From: Magnetococcales bacterium
GTDB taxonomy: Bacteria; Pseudomonadota; Magnetococcia; Magnetococcales; Magnetaquicoccaceae
Assembly: GCA_015234115.1 (NCBI GenBank)
Contig: JADFWP010000022.1
Span: 1 to 41,576 of the forward strand
Direction: 5' to 3'
DNA length: 41,576 nt
In this document: one piece after another, positions 14,713 to 22,618 of the stretch
Position numbering within the stretch: the stretch's first letter is position 1
Layout of the letters: each line of letters starts with the position of its first letter
Made by a program: the position numbers and the translations under genes
Notes under the pieces: generated by a model
Database searches by the model: none
What the model saw: only the letters and a program-made list of their open reading frames with translations
What the model was told of the DNA's origin: nothing

Positions 14713-15651
14713 TTACGGTGTGACATACAGACTGAAGCGCCGAGTGACGGTATGCGCCCTGGGATTGCTGTCGCGCAGATGAATCACGAAATCATACGGT
14801 CCGCCCTGATCGGTGGAGACAAAGGGAAGAATGCCGGTCAGGGTCAATGCGTCACCCGCCATGGTCGGCTCTTGACAGCCGTCGAAAGCGTTTTCGGGGG
14901 GCAGCGGGTTGGTGTTGTCAACGGCGAAGCTCATTTTCGCGGCGCGCGTCTGGTCCGGAAAGGCGACACACCAGGAATAGGGCTTTTTGCCACCCTCGGC
15001 CGTGAAGGTGACGGGATCATAACGCATGCCCACGCTGCCTGCGGGCAGGCCAGAGGCCAGAATGCTCAAGGAACCGGCTCCGCATCCGGCGGCGGCCTTG
15101 AGTTCGGCCATGGTGGCCCAACCCACGAGATCGTCCGCGCTTCCTTCGGCATACAGCGGGACCGGATAGCTCCGGGGGGTATCGATGGCCCCGGTGGTCT
15201 TCTCCGGCTGGGTGGCGCCATCGTAGCCCCGGCTCCAGATCACCAGGGCGACATCCGGGATCGAAAAACGGGTGGTACCATCGGGTTTCAGCACCGCAAC
15301 CGACAAACGGGCATCATCCTGGGTGCAGAGGGTATCGACTGCGGTCAGTGACGCATCGAAAGCGTATTGCAATGGATTCATCTGGGCATCCAGCACGCTG
15401 TGCACCACGCCGCTGTCCATCAGACCTGCGGGGAGACTCCGATGGGTGCCGGCAAAGCCGATCAGGGTCTCCACCGCCTGACGCACCACGGTTTCGTTCT
15501 TGTTTTTCAGCGCCTGGCGCATGGAGGGTTCGTAGATGCCGATGCCGCCGGCAATGATCAGACCGATGATGATCATCACGATCGACAGCTCGATCATGCT
15601 GAATCCGCCACTCGGGTGGCGACGTACCACAGAAATTTCCGTCGGATTCAT
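14713..15651 (-). CDS. long pseudopilin-like protein with Ig-like (He_PIG-type) domain
   Basis: 312 residues from the ATG at 15651; a GTG at 15660 overlapping the GspF stop is the alternative. Leader MNPTEISVVRRHPSGG, then FSMIELSIVMIIIGLIIAGG with Glu at +5: a canonical class III prepilin signal. The middle has 'MNPLQYAFDASLTAVDTLC' and 'DVALVIWSRGYDG', shared with the next gene, so the two are paralogues. Residues about 200-240 ('LPAGSVGMRYDPVTFTAEGG' then 'PYSWCV') match the putative Ig-like repeat found in secreted adhesins. Probably a minor subunit or surface-exposed component of the pilus. Confidence 0.75.
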   Translation of the reverse strand: MNPTEISVVRRHPSGGFSMIELSIVMIIIGLIIAGGIGIYEPSMRQALKNKNETVVRQAVETLIGFAGTHRSLPAGLMDSGVVHSVLDAQMNPLQYAFDASLTAVDTLCTQDDARLSVAVLKPDGTTRFSIPDVALVIWSRGYDGATQPEKTTGAIDTPRSYPVPLYAEGSADDLVGWATMAELKAAAGCGAGSLSILASGLPAGSVGMRYDPVTFTAEGGKKPYSWCVAFPDQTRAAKMSFAVDNTNPLPPENAFDGCQEPTMAGDALTLTGILPFVSTDQGGPYDFVIHLRDSNPRAHTVTRRFSLYVTP

Positions 15652-15656
15652 TCCGG

Positions 15657-16877
15657 TCACCCCGCCATGCTGTACAACGGCATGAACATGCCCACGAGCA
15701 GCACCACGAACAGGCCACCTCCCAGCACCAGGGCAAAAGGTTCGATGCTTTTGCTCAAGGTTTTGATGATGTCGTCCAGGCGGCTGCCATATTCGGTGGC
15801 CGCGAAATCGAGCTGCGTGGACAAGGCGCCGCTCACCTCGCCGATGCCGATCATCCGCACCACGAAGGGAGGAAAGATGCCAGCCTCGGCGAACGAGCTG
15901 CGCAACCCCAGACCATGGATCAGTCCGGCGCGCACTTCGCCCATTTTTTCCTTGTAGATTTCATTGCCCAGCGAGCCGCTCAGGATGTCGATGCTTTTGA
16001 TCACATCCACCCCGGCATTGAGCAGCAGACTGAAATAGGCGGTGATGAAGGCGAGATTGGAGGCGTGAATGATGGCGCTGATGATGGGAATGTGGAGCAG
16101 AACCCGATGGACCGCACGACGGAACGCCAGGAATTTTTTCATCAGACTCTGGAAGGTCACGAACGTGATCACCAGCGTGAGCAGGATGCCGAGGAAATGG
16201 GCTTGCAGGAAATTCGCCGTGGCGATGATCCCCTGGGTCAGGGCGGGCAGTTCCTTGCCGGTGGCTTTCAGGAGCGGCAACACCATCGGCACCACGAAAT
16301 AGAGCCAGAAGGCCATGGCGCCCAGAATCGCGGAGATCATGATGGCCGGATACATCAAGGCGCTTTTGGTTTCCCGCACGATCTTGTCTACTTTGATCAT
16401 GTGGCGCGAGGCATCCTGGATGGTGCGATCCAGCGAGCCGGTCTCTTCGCCGATGCGCATCAGGAACAGGGTGGTTTCGGGGAAATAGCGCGCCCAGTTC
16501 TGGGCCGCTTCCGACAGGCTGGAGCCGGACTGGATGCGGCTGACCAGATCCTGTCCCACCTTGGCGAGGGTGGGATTGTCGTTGTCGGCCATGGCATCCT
16601 GGAGCGCGGCCACCACCGGAATCCCTGCCCGCAGCATGATGGCCATGTTGTTGAGGGCTTCGGCCATGGTGGCGGTTTCGACCCTGGTTTCGAAGAAGCG
16701 TTCCAGCGTGGTGTAAAGCGTGCCAGCCCAGGAGGGGAGCGGGTTGGCAAAGATCACCGCGCCTCCCTGGCGCTCCAGGTAGGCGGTGGCCGAGATCGGA
16801 CTGTCGAAGGGCAGATCGATGACTCCGGCGCGCACGATGCCTTGTCGGGTGATCCGTTTGTAATGGAAACAGGCCAT
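15657..16877 (-). CDS. GspF/PilC-type inner membrane platform protein
   Basis: 406 residues with two T2SSF domains. The first (about 70-190) contains 'EALNNMAIMLRAGIPVVAAL', 'GSSLSEAA' and 'FLMRIGEETGSLDRTIQ'; the second (about 275-395) contains 'FITAYFSLLLNAGVDVIKSI' and 'VRMIGIGEVSGALSTQL'. Three hydrophobic spans lie near 193-215, 245-265 and 378-400. It forms the membrane platform on which the ATPase acts. It starts 16 bases after the ATPase gene, and its stop is a few bases from the next start. AAGGA precedes the ATG. Confidence 0.95.
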   Translation of the reverse strand: MACFHYKRITRQGIVRAGVIDLPFDSPISATAYLERQGGAVIFANPLPSWAGTLYTTLERFFETRVETATMAEALNNMAIMLRAGIPVVAALQDAMADNDNPTLAKVGQDLVSRIQSGSSLSEAAQNWARYFPETTLFLMRIGEETGSLDRTIQDASRHMIKVDKIVRETKSALMYPAIMISAILGAMAFWLYFVVPMVLPLLKATGKELPALTQGIIATANFLQAHFLGILLTLVITFVTFQSLMKKFLAFRRAVHRVLLHIPIISAIIHASNLAFITAYFSLLLNAGVDVIKSIDILSGSLGNEIYKEKMGEVRAGLIHGLGLRSSFAEAGIFPPFVVRMIGIGEVSGALSTQLDFAATEYGSRLDDIIKTLSKSIEPFALVLGGGLFVVLLVGMFMPLYSMAG

Positions 16878-16893
16878 GCGTTCCTTCTCCCGA

Positions 16894-18546
16894 TCAGTGT
16901 CCCAAGACCCGAATCACTTCCTGCACCGTGGTATGGCCCAGTTTCACCTTGCGCACCGCATTGTCGAAAATGGGGCGATGCCCACTCTTCAGGGCGGCCT
17001 GCTCCAGGGTTTCGCTGTCCACATCCCGTCCGATCATGCCGGCCAGCTCCCGGTTGGAGCGGAAGATTTCATAGATCAGCGTGCGGCCCATGTAGCCGGA
17101 TTGATGACAATGTTCGCAGCCGCGTCCGCGCCACAGGGTGGTGATTTCCGGATCCCGCAGATAGGCCAGCTCTTCGGGGGAGGGGGTGTACTCCTCTTTG
17201 CAGCCCGGACAGATGCGTCGTACCAGTCGTTGGCTCACCACGCCCACCAGCGAGTCGGCGAGCATGAAATTGGGAATTCCCAGGGAGCGCAGTCGGGGAA
17301 TGGCGCCAAAGGCGGTATTGGTGTGCAAAGTCGAAAGCACCAGATGGCCGGTTTCGGAGGCGGAAATCGCGGTCTGGGCGGTTTCGGCATCGCGGATTTC
17401 GCCCACCAGGATCACATCCGGGTCGTGACGCAGGAAATAGCGGATCGCATTGGCAAAGGTATACCCGGCCTTGACGTTGATCTGGGTCTGGCGGATCAAC
17501 GGGATGCGGTATTCGATCGGGTTTTCCACGGTGAGGATGTTTTTTTCGGTCAGGTTCAGTCGGCGCACGGCGGCATAGAGGGTGGTGGTTTTGCCCGAGC
17601 CGGTGGGACCGGTCAAAAGCACGATGCCGAAGGGTTCGTTGAAGATTTTGGTCATCAACTCCAGATCCTCGTCGAAGACCCCCAACTGGCGCATGCTCAT
17701 GAAATCTCCCTTGGCGGGCAGCAGGCGCAGCACCATGTTCTCCCCGTAGGGGCAGACCGTGGAGGAGACGCGGAAATCGTACTGGGTGTTGAGAATCGAC
17801 TCCGAAAAGCTGCCATCCTGGGGCAGGCGTTGTTCGGCGATATCCATGCCTGATTTCATCTTCAGGGTGGAGATGAGCCGTTTGAAGGTCAGCGGCAGTG
17901 CAAACTGGGCGCGCAACACGCCATCCACCCGGAAGGCCACGCTGATCGCCCGGTCCATGGGGCGGATGTGAATGTCGGACGCGCGCGCCTTGACCGCCAG
18001 TTGCATCAGGTGCAGCACGAAGGAGTCGAGCGAGCGCACCCCGTCCCGGTCTGCGGCGAGCAATTGGATCTCTTTCTGGATCAGTTTTTCGACCGGGTTT
18101 TCGAGGAAGTGGTAATAATATTGGATGGCATTGATGATCTTGCCTTTTTCACCCTGGCGGATGCGCGGTTTGAGTCCGGTGGCGCGCGCGATGAATTTTT
18201 CCAGTCCTTCCACATCGTCCGAATGGGTGACGACGATCACCTCTTTGTCGTCGCTGAAGTAGGGCAGAAATTTATGGGTCAGGCAGGCCTGCATATTGAA
18301 CAGTCGCAGGCTTTCGGGCGCGGGGCGTTTCTGGTCCACATCGACGTATTTGCGTCCGTCCTGATCGGCGATAGTGGTGGCGATGTCGTACTGGGAGATG
18401 AACCCCAGTCGTTCCAGGATTTCGCCCACCCGTTCCCGGGTCACTTTCTGGTCTTGCAGCGCCAGTTCGATGTGTGCGTCGTTGATCAGCCCCTTTCCCT
18501 TGAGCAGTTCACCGATCTGTTTGGTCACTCTTCCCGCTTCGGCCAT
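16894..18546 (-). CDS. GspE/PilB-type assembly ATPase
   Basis: 550 residues from the ATG at 18546, preceded by GGAGGT at 9 bases; the in-frame ATG at 18570 is rejected because the Shine-Dalgarno lies inside that extension. An MshE-type N-terminal domain (about 1-125) is followed by the T2SSE ATPase. Walker A is GPTGSGKT (313-320), the Walker B-like segment is ILVGEIRD (379-386), and the His box contains 'STLHTN' (405-410). A four-Cys zinc site (C446, C449, C477, C480) is intact, which is typical of extension ATPases. It powers subunit addition from the cytoplasm. It leads a four-gene operon: ATPase, platform and two pseudopilin-like proteins. Confidence 0.95.
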   Translation of the reverse strand: MAEAGRVTKQIGELLKGKGLINDAHIELALQDQKVTRERVGEILERLGFISQYDIATTIADQDGRKYVDVDQKRPAPESLRLFNMQACLTHKFLPYFSDDKEVIVVTHSDDVEGLEKFIARATGLKPRIRQGEKGKIINAIQYYYHFLENPVEKLIQKEIQLLAADRDGVRSLDSFVLHLMQLAVKARASDIHIRPMDRAISVAFRVDGVLRAQFALPLTFKRLISTLKMKSGMDIAEQRLPQDGSFSESILNTQYDFRVSSTVCPYGENMVLRLLPAKGDFMSMRQLGVFDEDLELMTKIFNEPFGIVLLTGPTGSGKTTTLYAAVRRLNLTEKNILTVENPIEYRIPLIRQTQINVKAGYTFANAIRYFLRHDPDVILVGEIRDAETAQTAISASETGHLVLSTLHTNTAFGAIPRLRSLGIPNFMLADSLVGVVSQRLVRRICPGCKEEYTPSPEELAYLRDPEITTLWRGRGCEHCHQSGYMGRTLIYEIFRSNRELAGMIGRDVDSETLEQAALKSGHRPIFDNAVRKVKLGHTTVQEVIRVLGH

Positions 18547-18604
18547 CGTTCTCACACCTCCCCGATCCATCCGCCGTCTTCAGCCCATCCACCATCATGA
18601 CATG

Positions 18605-18706
18605 GAATCATAAACCATCGCGACCTTTTTTCAACCCTTCACGCCAAAATCTCTCGCTCCGGTTGCGGCGCGCATGCTATAGGAAGAACGGATCCGAATT
18701 TCAACC
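18605..18706. repeat. direct repeat copy 1 flanking the toxin-antitoxin module
   Basis: 18605-18688 is identical to 19689-19772 (84 of 84 bases), and similarity continues to 18706 with four mismatches. The second copy is the immediate upstream region of waaA; this copy leads into a type A repeat and the toxin gene 3' end. Confidence 0.97.
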
Positions 18707-18710
18707 GGTG

Positions 18711-18826
18711 AAAAAAAGAGGGGGTCTGGGGGATTCATCTCTCAGGGTTTTGACTTTAAACAAAATATTTTTATTTTAGAGTAAAAACATTGGGCATAAA
18801 TCCCCCAGGCCCCTTCTTTTCTTTTA
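18711..18826. repeat. type A dispersed repeat, full copy (diverged)
   Basis: The left half (GAGGGGGTCTGGGGGATTC... GTTTTGACTTTAAA) and the right half (TTTAGAGTAAAAACATTGGG... CCCCCAGGCCCC) are inverted about an AAAATATTTTTATTTT centre. Both hairpins carry mismatches, so this is an older copy. It lies between direct repeat copy 1 and the 3' end of the toxin gene. Confidence 0.85.
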
Positions 18827-18867
18827 ATAATCTGGCCATGGCCTGCGGATCAGTCCATGAGAACGGT

Positions 18868-19365
18868 TTAAACGGGGGTGACATTGCCCTGTTTGGATGT
18901 GGGCCAGAACAGCAGCAGCGGATGATCGGGGATCGGAACAAATCCAAAACGTCGGTAGTAGGCGCCTGCCTGTTCATCGATGGCATCCACGAACAGCCCG
19001 ATTCCTCCGGCCTCCTGATGGATCCGTTGCGTTCGGGTGAGCGCATCGACCAGAAGCAACGCTCCCAGCCCTTTTCGTTGAAAGCTCAAGTCGATGGCCA
19101 GACGGCCCAGGCGCACGGCCGGGATGCGGTGCGGCAGTTTTTTACGCCACGTCACAGGCAAATGGTGATTTTCCAGTTCGGCCAGGGTCAGCGCATAGAA
19201 TCCACAGATGCAGGAGGGTTCTGCTGATTGAGTGGCGACATAAGTACGCGAAACGCCTTTGTCCTGATGCTGGCGCGCCATGCGCTGCAACCATTGATTC
19301 AGTTCTTGACGACCGCAGTCGAAATTCTGCCGGTCATGGTTCCCAAGCAAAGGAGTGACCCGCAT
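18868..19365 (-). CDS. GNAT-family toxin (TacT-like)
   Basis: 165 residues. The opening 'PLLGNHDRQNFDCGRQELNQWL' is the hallmark of the GNAT toxins paired with DUF1778 antitoxins. The middle has 'SRTYVATQ', 'GFYALTLAEL' and 'RLGRLAIDLSFQRKGLGALLL', where QRKGLG (96-101) is the acetyl-CoA pyrophosphate loop; the end has 'GAYYRRFGFVPIPDHPLLLF' with the catalytic Tyr region. Known members acetylate aminoacyl-tRNA and stop translation. The start overlaps the antitoxin gene by 32 bases, as is common for these pairs. It appears intact. Confidence 0.92.
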   Translation of the reverse strand: MRVTPLLGNHDRQNFDCGRQELNQWLQRMARQHQDKGVSRTYVATQSAEPSCICGFYALTLAELENHHLPVTWRKKLPHRIPAVRLGRLAIDLSFQRKGLGALLLVDALTRTQRIHQEAGGIGLFVDAIDEQAGAYYRRFGFVPIPDHPLLLFWPTSKQGNVTPV

Positions 19366-19645
19366 CGTCTCGTTTGGCCTTTTGATAGTGATCCATGGCA
19401 GATTGCAAGAGGACGTTGGGTTCCGGGGGATCTTCGATCAGATCCAGCAGGGTATGCCAATCCCGCGCCGAGAGCGGGATCACCTCCGGTGGATCCAACA
19501 GGAGACGCGCCTCTTTCAGGGCGGATTGCACCAGGAATTGATCCACCGTCGTGCCAGTCAACAGAGCGGCATGCAGCAGGGTTTCGTAGCTTTCCTGGGA
19601 AACCAACGCACGGATGGGATTTCCTCTGGAAAGAATGGTTTCCAT
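19334..19645 (-). CDS. DUF1778-type antitoxin
   Basis: 103 residues from the ATG at 19645 (GGAG 8 bases upstream); the longer frame to 19702 runs into the direct repeat and is not used. The N-terminal 'IRALVSQESYETLLHAALLTGTTVDQFLVQSALKEA' is a ribbon-helix-helix domain, and the C-terminal part ('IPLSARDWHTLLDLIEDPP') wraps the toxin in known complexes. It should neutralise the GNAT toxin and repress its own promoter. That promoter must lie in the 19646-19790 interval, which is also the upstream region of waaA on the other strand. Confidence 0.9.
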   Translation of the reverse strand: METILSRGNPIRALVSQESYETLLHAALLTGTTVDQFLVQSALKEARLLLDPPEVIPLSARDWHTLLDLIEDPPEPNVLLQSAMDHYQKAKRDDAGHSFAWEP

Positions 19646-19688
19646 GGCAATTCTCCGGCAGGTGGGTTTTTGAGCACTTCTTGATAGA

Positions 19689-19790
19689 GAATCATAAACC
19701 ATCGCGACCTTTTTTCAACCCTTCACGCCAAAATCTCTCGCTCCGGTTGCGGCGCGCATGCTATAGGAAGAATGGATCGAAATTCCAACC
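19689..19790. repeat. direct repeat copy 2 flanking the toxin-antitoxin module
   Basis: Second copy of the 84-bp perfect repeat (19689-19772), extended with mismatches to 19790. It forms the whole upstream region of waaA. The offset between copies is 1084 bases, the size of the inserted or duplicated segment. Confidence 0.97.
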
Positions 19791-19805
19791 TTGCGCGTGA
19801 GACCA

Positions 19806-21077
19806 ATGTTTGCCCTTTACCACACCTTGTTGACGGTCGTCATCCTGCTGACCCTGCCGGTGTGGATCTGGCGCTATTTCACCACACCCAAATATCGCGG
19901 CACCGTGCTGCCCCGTCTGGGCATCCTGCCCCCGGAGCCGCCCGCGCATGCCCCGCGCATCTGGCTCCATGCGGTCTCGGTCGGCGAGGTGATGGCAGCC
20001 CGTGCGCTGGCGGTCCGGTTGCTGGAAACCTTCCCGGATCATCCACTGGTCATCTCCACCGTCACCCGCACCGGCCAGCAGGTGGCGCGGGAACGCATCC
20101 CCGAAGCCAACGCTTTTTATTATCTGCCCATCGATCTCCCGCCCTTTATCCATCCTCTGGTCAGGCGCATCCGTCCGCGCCTGCTGGTGGTGATGGAGAC
20201 CGAACTGTGGCCCGGACTCTTCCGGGTGGTGGCCGGGCAGGGGGTGCCGATCTGTGTGGTCAATGGGCGCATCTCGCCGCGCTCGTTCCGGCGTTATCAC
20301 GCGGTACGCTTTCTGACCCGCAGGCTGCTGGCCCAGGGACGCCTGTTTCTCATGCAATCCGCACCCGATGCCGAACGGTTGATTGCCATGGGGGCCAGGC
20401 CGGAACGGGTGGTGGTGACCGGCAACCTGAAGTATGACCAGGCGTTGAAATCCCCGGATCCCGAGCAGGCCCGATTGCTGGCAGCCCGTCTGCCGCGCCC
20501 CGGCCAGCCGGTCTGGATCGCCGCCAGCACCCATCCGGGGGAAGAGGAGATTCTGCTCGATCTGCATAAGCGTCTGCTGACCCATCCTCTCGCGCCGCGT
20601 TTGATCCTGGTGCCGCGCCACCCGGAACGCAGCGCAGCCGTGGCAGCGTTGGCCCATCAGCGGGGGTTGGCCGTGCAACATTTTTCCCGGACGCACGGCA
20701 ACTGGGATGCGCCACTGTTGCTGGTGGATGAAATCGGCTGGCTGGCCAATCTCTACCGTTGGGGGCAGTGGGTTTTTATCGGCGGATCCCTGGTGCCTCA
20801 TGGCGGCCAGAACATGCTCGAAGCCGCTGCCTGCGGGGTGCCGGTCCTGTACGGTCCCCATGTCTTCAATTTTCGTGAGATTTCGGAACAATTGGAGCAG
20901 TGCGGCGGGGCGATCCGGATCCGGAACGGGGAGATGCTGTACGATCGGATGGTCATGCTGCTGGAAAATCCCGCCCAATGTCAGGCCATGGGGGCGGCTG
21001 CCCGTGCGGTGATTCCCGCCAATGCCGGCGCCCTGGAGCGCACCGTGCAGGCGATTCAGCGCGTTCTGGCAGAGTAA
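19806..21077 (+). CDS. waaA: 3-deoxy-D-manno-octulosonic acid (Kdo) transferase
   Basis: 423 residues from the ATG at 19806; an upstream TTG at 19791 is in frame but less likely. A single N-terminal membrane anchor (about 5-25) is followed by the GT30 domain: 'IWLHAVSVGEVMAARAL', 'METELWPGLFR', 'VNGRISPRSFRRY', 'TGNLKYD' and 'IGGSLVPHGGQNMLEAAACGVPVLYGP'. It transfers Kdo to lipid IVA on the inner face of the cytoplasmic membrane. Length is normal. It is followed after 6 bases by lpxK, a common pairing. Its upstream region is direct repeat copy 2. Confidence 0.97.
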   Translation: MFALYHTLLTVVILLTLPVWIWRYFTTPKYRGTVLPRLGILPPEPPAHAPRIWLHAVSVGEVMAARALAVRLLETFPDHPLVISTVTRTGQQVARERIPEANAFYYLPIDLPPFIHPLVRRIRPRLLVVMETELWPGLFRVVAGQGVPICVVNGRISPRSFRRYHAVRFLTRRLLAQGRLFLMQSAPDAERLIAMGARPERVVVTGNLKYDQALKSPDPEQARLLAARLPRPGQPVWIAASTHPGEEEILLDLHKRLLTHPLAPRLILVPRHPERSAAVAALAHQRGLAVQHFSRTHGNWDAPLLLVDEIGWLANLYRWGQWVFIGGSLVPHGGQNMLEAAACGVPVLYGPHVFNFREISEQLEQCGGAIRIRNGEMLYDRMVMLLENPAQCQAMGAAARAVIPANAGALERTVQAIQRVLAE

Positions 21078-21083
21078 GACCCC

Positions 21084-22169
21084 ATGCAACGTCTACTCCC
21101 CTGGCTCGATGGCTCCCGCGCAGCCGACACCCCGGCCATGAAACTGCTGCTTGCGCTGCTGGGTGGGGTCGGGGCAGCTCTGGGTGGCCTGCAATGGCTC
21201 AAGGCCAAAAGGCATGAACTGGGGATCTGCCGTGCGTATCGCGCCCCTTGTCCGGTGATCAGCGTCGGCAATTTGACCGTGGGCGGCACCGGCAAAACGC
21301 CGATGGTGCTTTGGATCGCCCGACGGTTGCAGGCGGCAGGTCACCGGGTGGCGGTGGTGAGTCGTGGGTATCGTCAGGAGTCCCGGGCACGAGTCACCGT
21401 GGTGGCTGATCCGGACGGCGTGCGCCTCGCCCCCCCGGAGGCCGCCGACGAAGCGGTGTTGATCGCCCGCAGCCTGCCCGGTGTGACGGTTTTGACCGGC
21501 GCGGATCGGCCTGCCCTGATCCGCCATGCGGTCGAGGCGTTGCAATGCGACCGGATCGTGATGGACGATGGATTTCATCGGCTCGATGTGGCGCGGGATC
21601 TGGATCTGGTGCTGGTCGATGCCCGTCGTCCTTTTGGCAATGGACGGCTGTTGCCCGGTGGCATCCTGCGGGAGTTTCCCGCAGCCTTGAGCCGTTGCGA
21701 TGCGCTGATCCTGACCCGCGCCGACGACCCGATTTCCACCGGGAAGAGTTTGGAGCGGTTGGGTCGTTTGTTCCCCGGCCAACCCCTGCTTACCGCCATT
21801 CACGCCCCCACGGCCTGGATTCCGATTCATCCCCCTGGTCCGCCATTGCCGCTGGATGCCCTGCGCGGCCAGGCGGCATACGCCTTTTGCGGTCTCGCCG
21901 CTCCGGAAGGATTTCAACGCACGCTGGCCGCGTTGCCGCTTGCGTTGACGGGGTTTCATCCGTTTCCGGACCATCACCCGTTCACCAGTGCGGAGTTGGA
22001 GCGGTTGCAAAAAGAGGCTCAAAAGGGAGGGGCGGATTGTCTGGTGTGCACGGAGAAGGATGCGGTCAAGGTGCATGCATCCCCCGCCATCCCCCTGTTC
22101 GCCCTGCGGGTGGAGATGCAGGTGGAACAGGGGAGGGGGTGGCTGGAGCGGGAGATGCCATCAGGCTGA
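21084..22169 (+). CDS. lpxK: tetraacyldisaccharide 4'-kinase
   Basis: 361 residues. An N-terminal hydrophobic segment (about 19-38) anchors it in the inner membrane. The Walker A motif VGGTGKTP is at 66-73. 'SRGYRQESRARVTVV', 'DEAVLIARSLPGVTVLTGADR', 'IVMDDGFHRLDVARDLDLVLVDARRPFGNG' and 'LPGGILREFPAALSRCD' are the standard LpxK segments, and 'CTEKDAVKV' lies near the end. It phosphorylates the lipid A disaccharide at the 4' position to give lipid IVA, the acceptor of WaaA encoded just upstream. Complete; the last gene before the AT-rich island. Confidence 0.97.
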   Translation: MQRLLPWLDGSRAADTPAMKLLLALLGGVGAALGGLQWLKAKRHELGICRAYRAPCPVISVGNLTVGGTGKTPMVLWIARRLQAAGHRVAVVSRGYRQESRARVTVVADPDGVRLAPPEAADEAVLIARSLPGVTVLTGADRPALIRHAVEALQCDRIVMDDGFHRLDVARDLDLVLVDARRPFGNGRLLPGGILREFPAALSRCDALILTRADDPISTGKSLERLGRLFPGQPLLTAIHAPTAWIPIHPPGPPLPLDALRGQAAYAFCGLAAPEGFQRTLAALPLALTGFHPFPDHHPFTSAELERLQKEAQKGGADCLVCTEKDAVKVHASPAIPLFALRVEMQVEQGRGWLEREMPSG

Positions 22170-22263
22170 TTTGACCATGCGTTCGGCTTGCTATGTGGGG
22201 GATGCGCCGGTCACCAGCCAATAGGCATATTCGGGAGCCAGAGCAAAGCAGCATGGCTAATAT

Positions 22264-22560
22264 TTATTTCTTTGATTGATTGCATTTTCCGCAGAGCAAT
22301 TGCAAATTATTCCACAATGTTAATCCTCCCTTGCTTACTGGAATAATATGATCGCCGTGGAGTTGATGAAAACCTGAAGTGCCTTTAAATATTTTTTTAC
22401 ATATTGGGCAGATATATCCTCCGGACTTTCGATTAAAATGACGACTATAATAGCTTTCCTTCCAGGAGGTTGGAAACGTACGGCTGTTAGGGTCACACTC
22501 ATCCAATCCTTTTGGGAGATTGTTTGTTTGTGGTTCACTGTCAGATGGTATATCGCACAA
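22264..22560 (-). CDS. small HNH endonuclease
   Basis: 98 residues from a TTG at 22560, the first possible start after an in-frame TAG; AGGT lies about 6 bases upstream. Zinc ligands C51-x2-C54 and C90-x2-C93 bracket the HNH core: H68, D70-H71 and N85. The motif order CPIC... GDHIIP... NNLQLLCGKCN is typical of the HNH family, and all catalytic positions are present. It follows the DUF262 gene by 58 bases on the same strand, in a different frame, so it is a separate gene rather than a frameshifted C-terminal domain. The low GC content and the A/T-ending codons differ from the core genes around it. Confidence 0.85.
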   Translation of the reverse strand: MCDIPSDSEPQTNNLPKGLDECDPNSRTFPTSWKESYYSRHFNRKSGGYICPICKKIFKGTSGFHQLHGDHIIPVSKGGLTLWNNLQLLCGKCNQSKK

Positions 22561-22618
22561 ATTCTAACCTATCAATTTGTTTGATTTGGTAAAGTTGTGT
22601 ATGGGTTAAGGTGATAAA

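Noticed and set aside
18711..18826. Simple terminator for the toxin gene
   Set aside because: It can act as one, but it shares the full two-hairpin layout of the copies at 26066 and 27741, so it is better described as a member of the dispersed repeat family.
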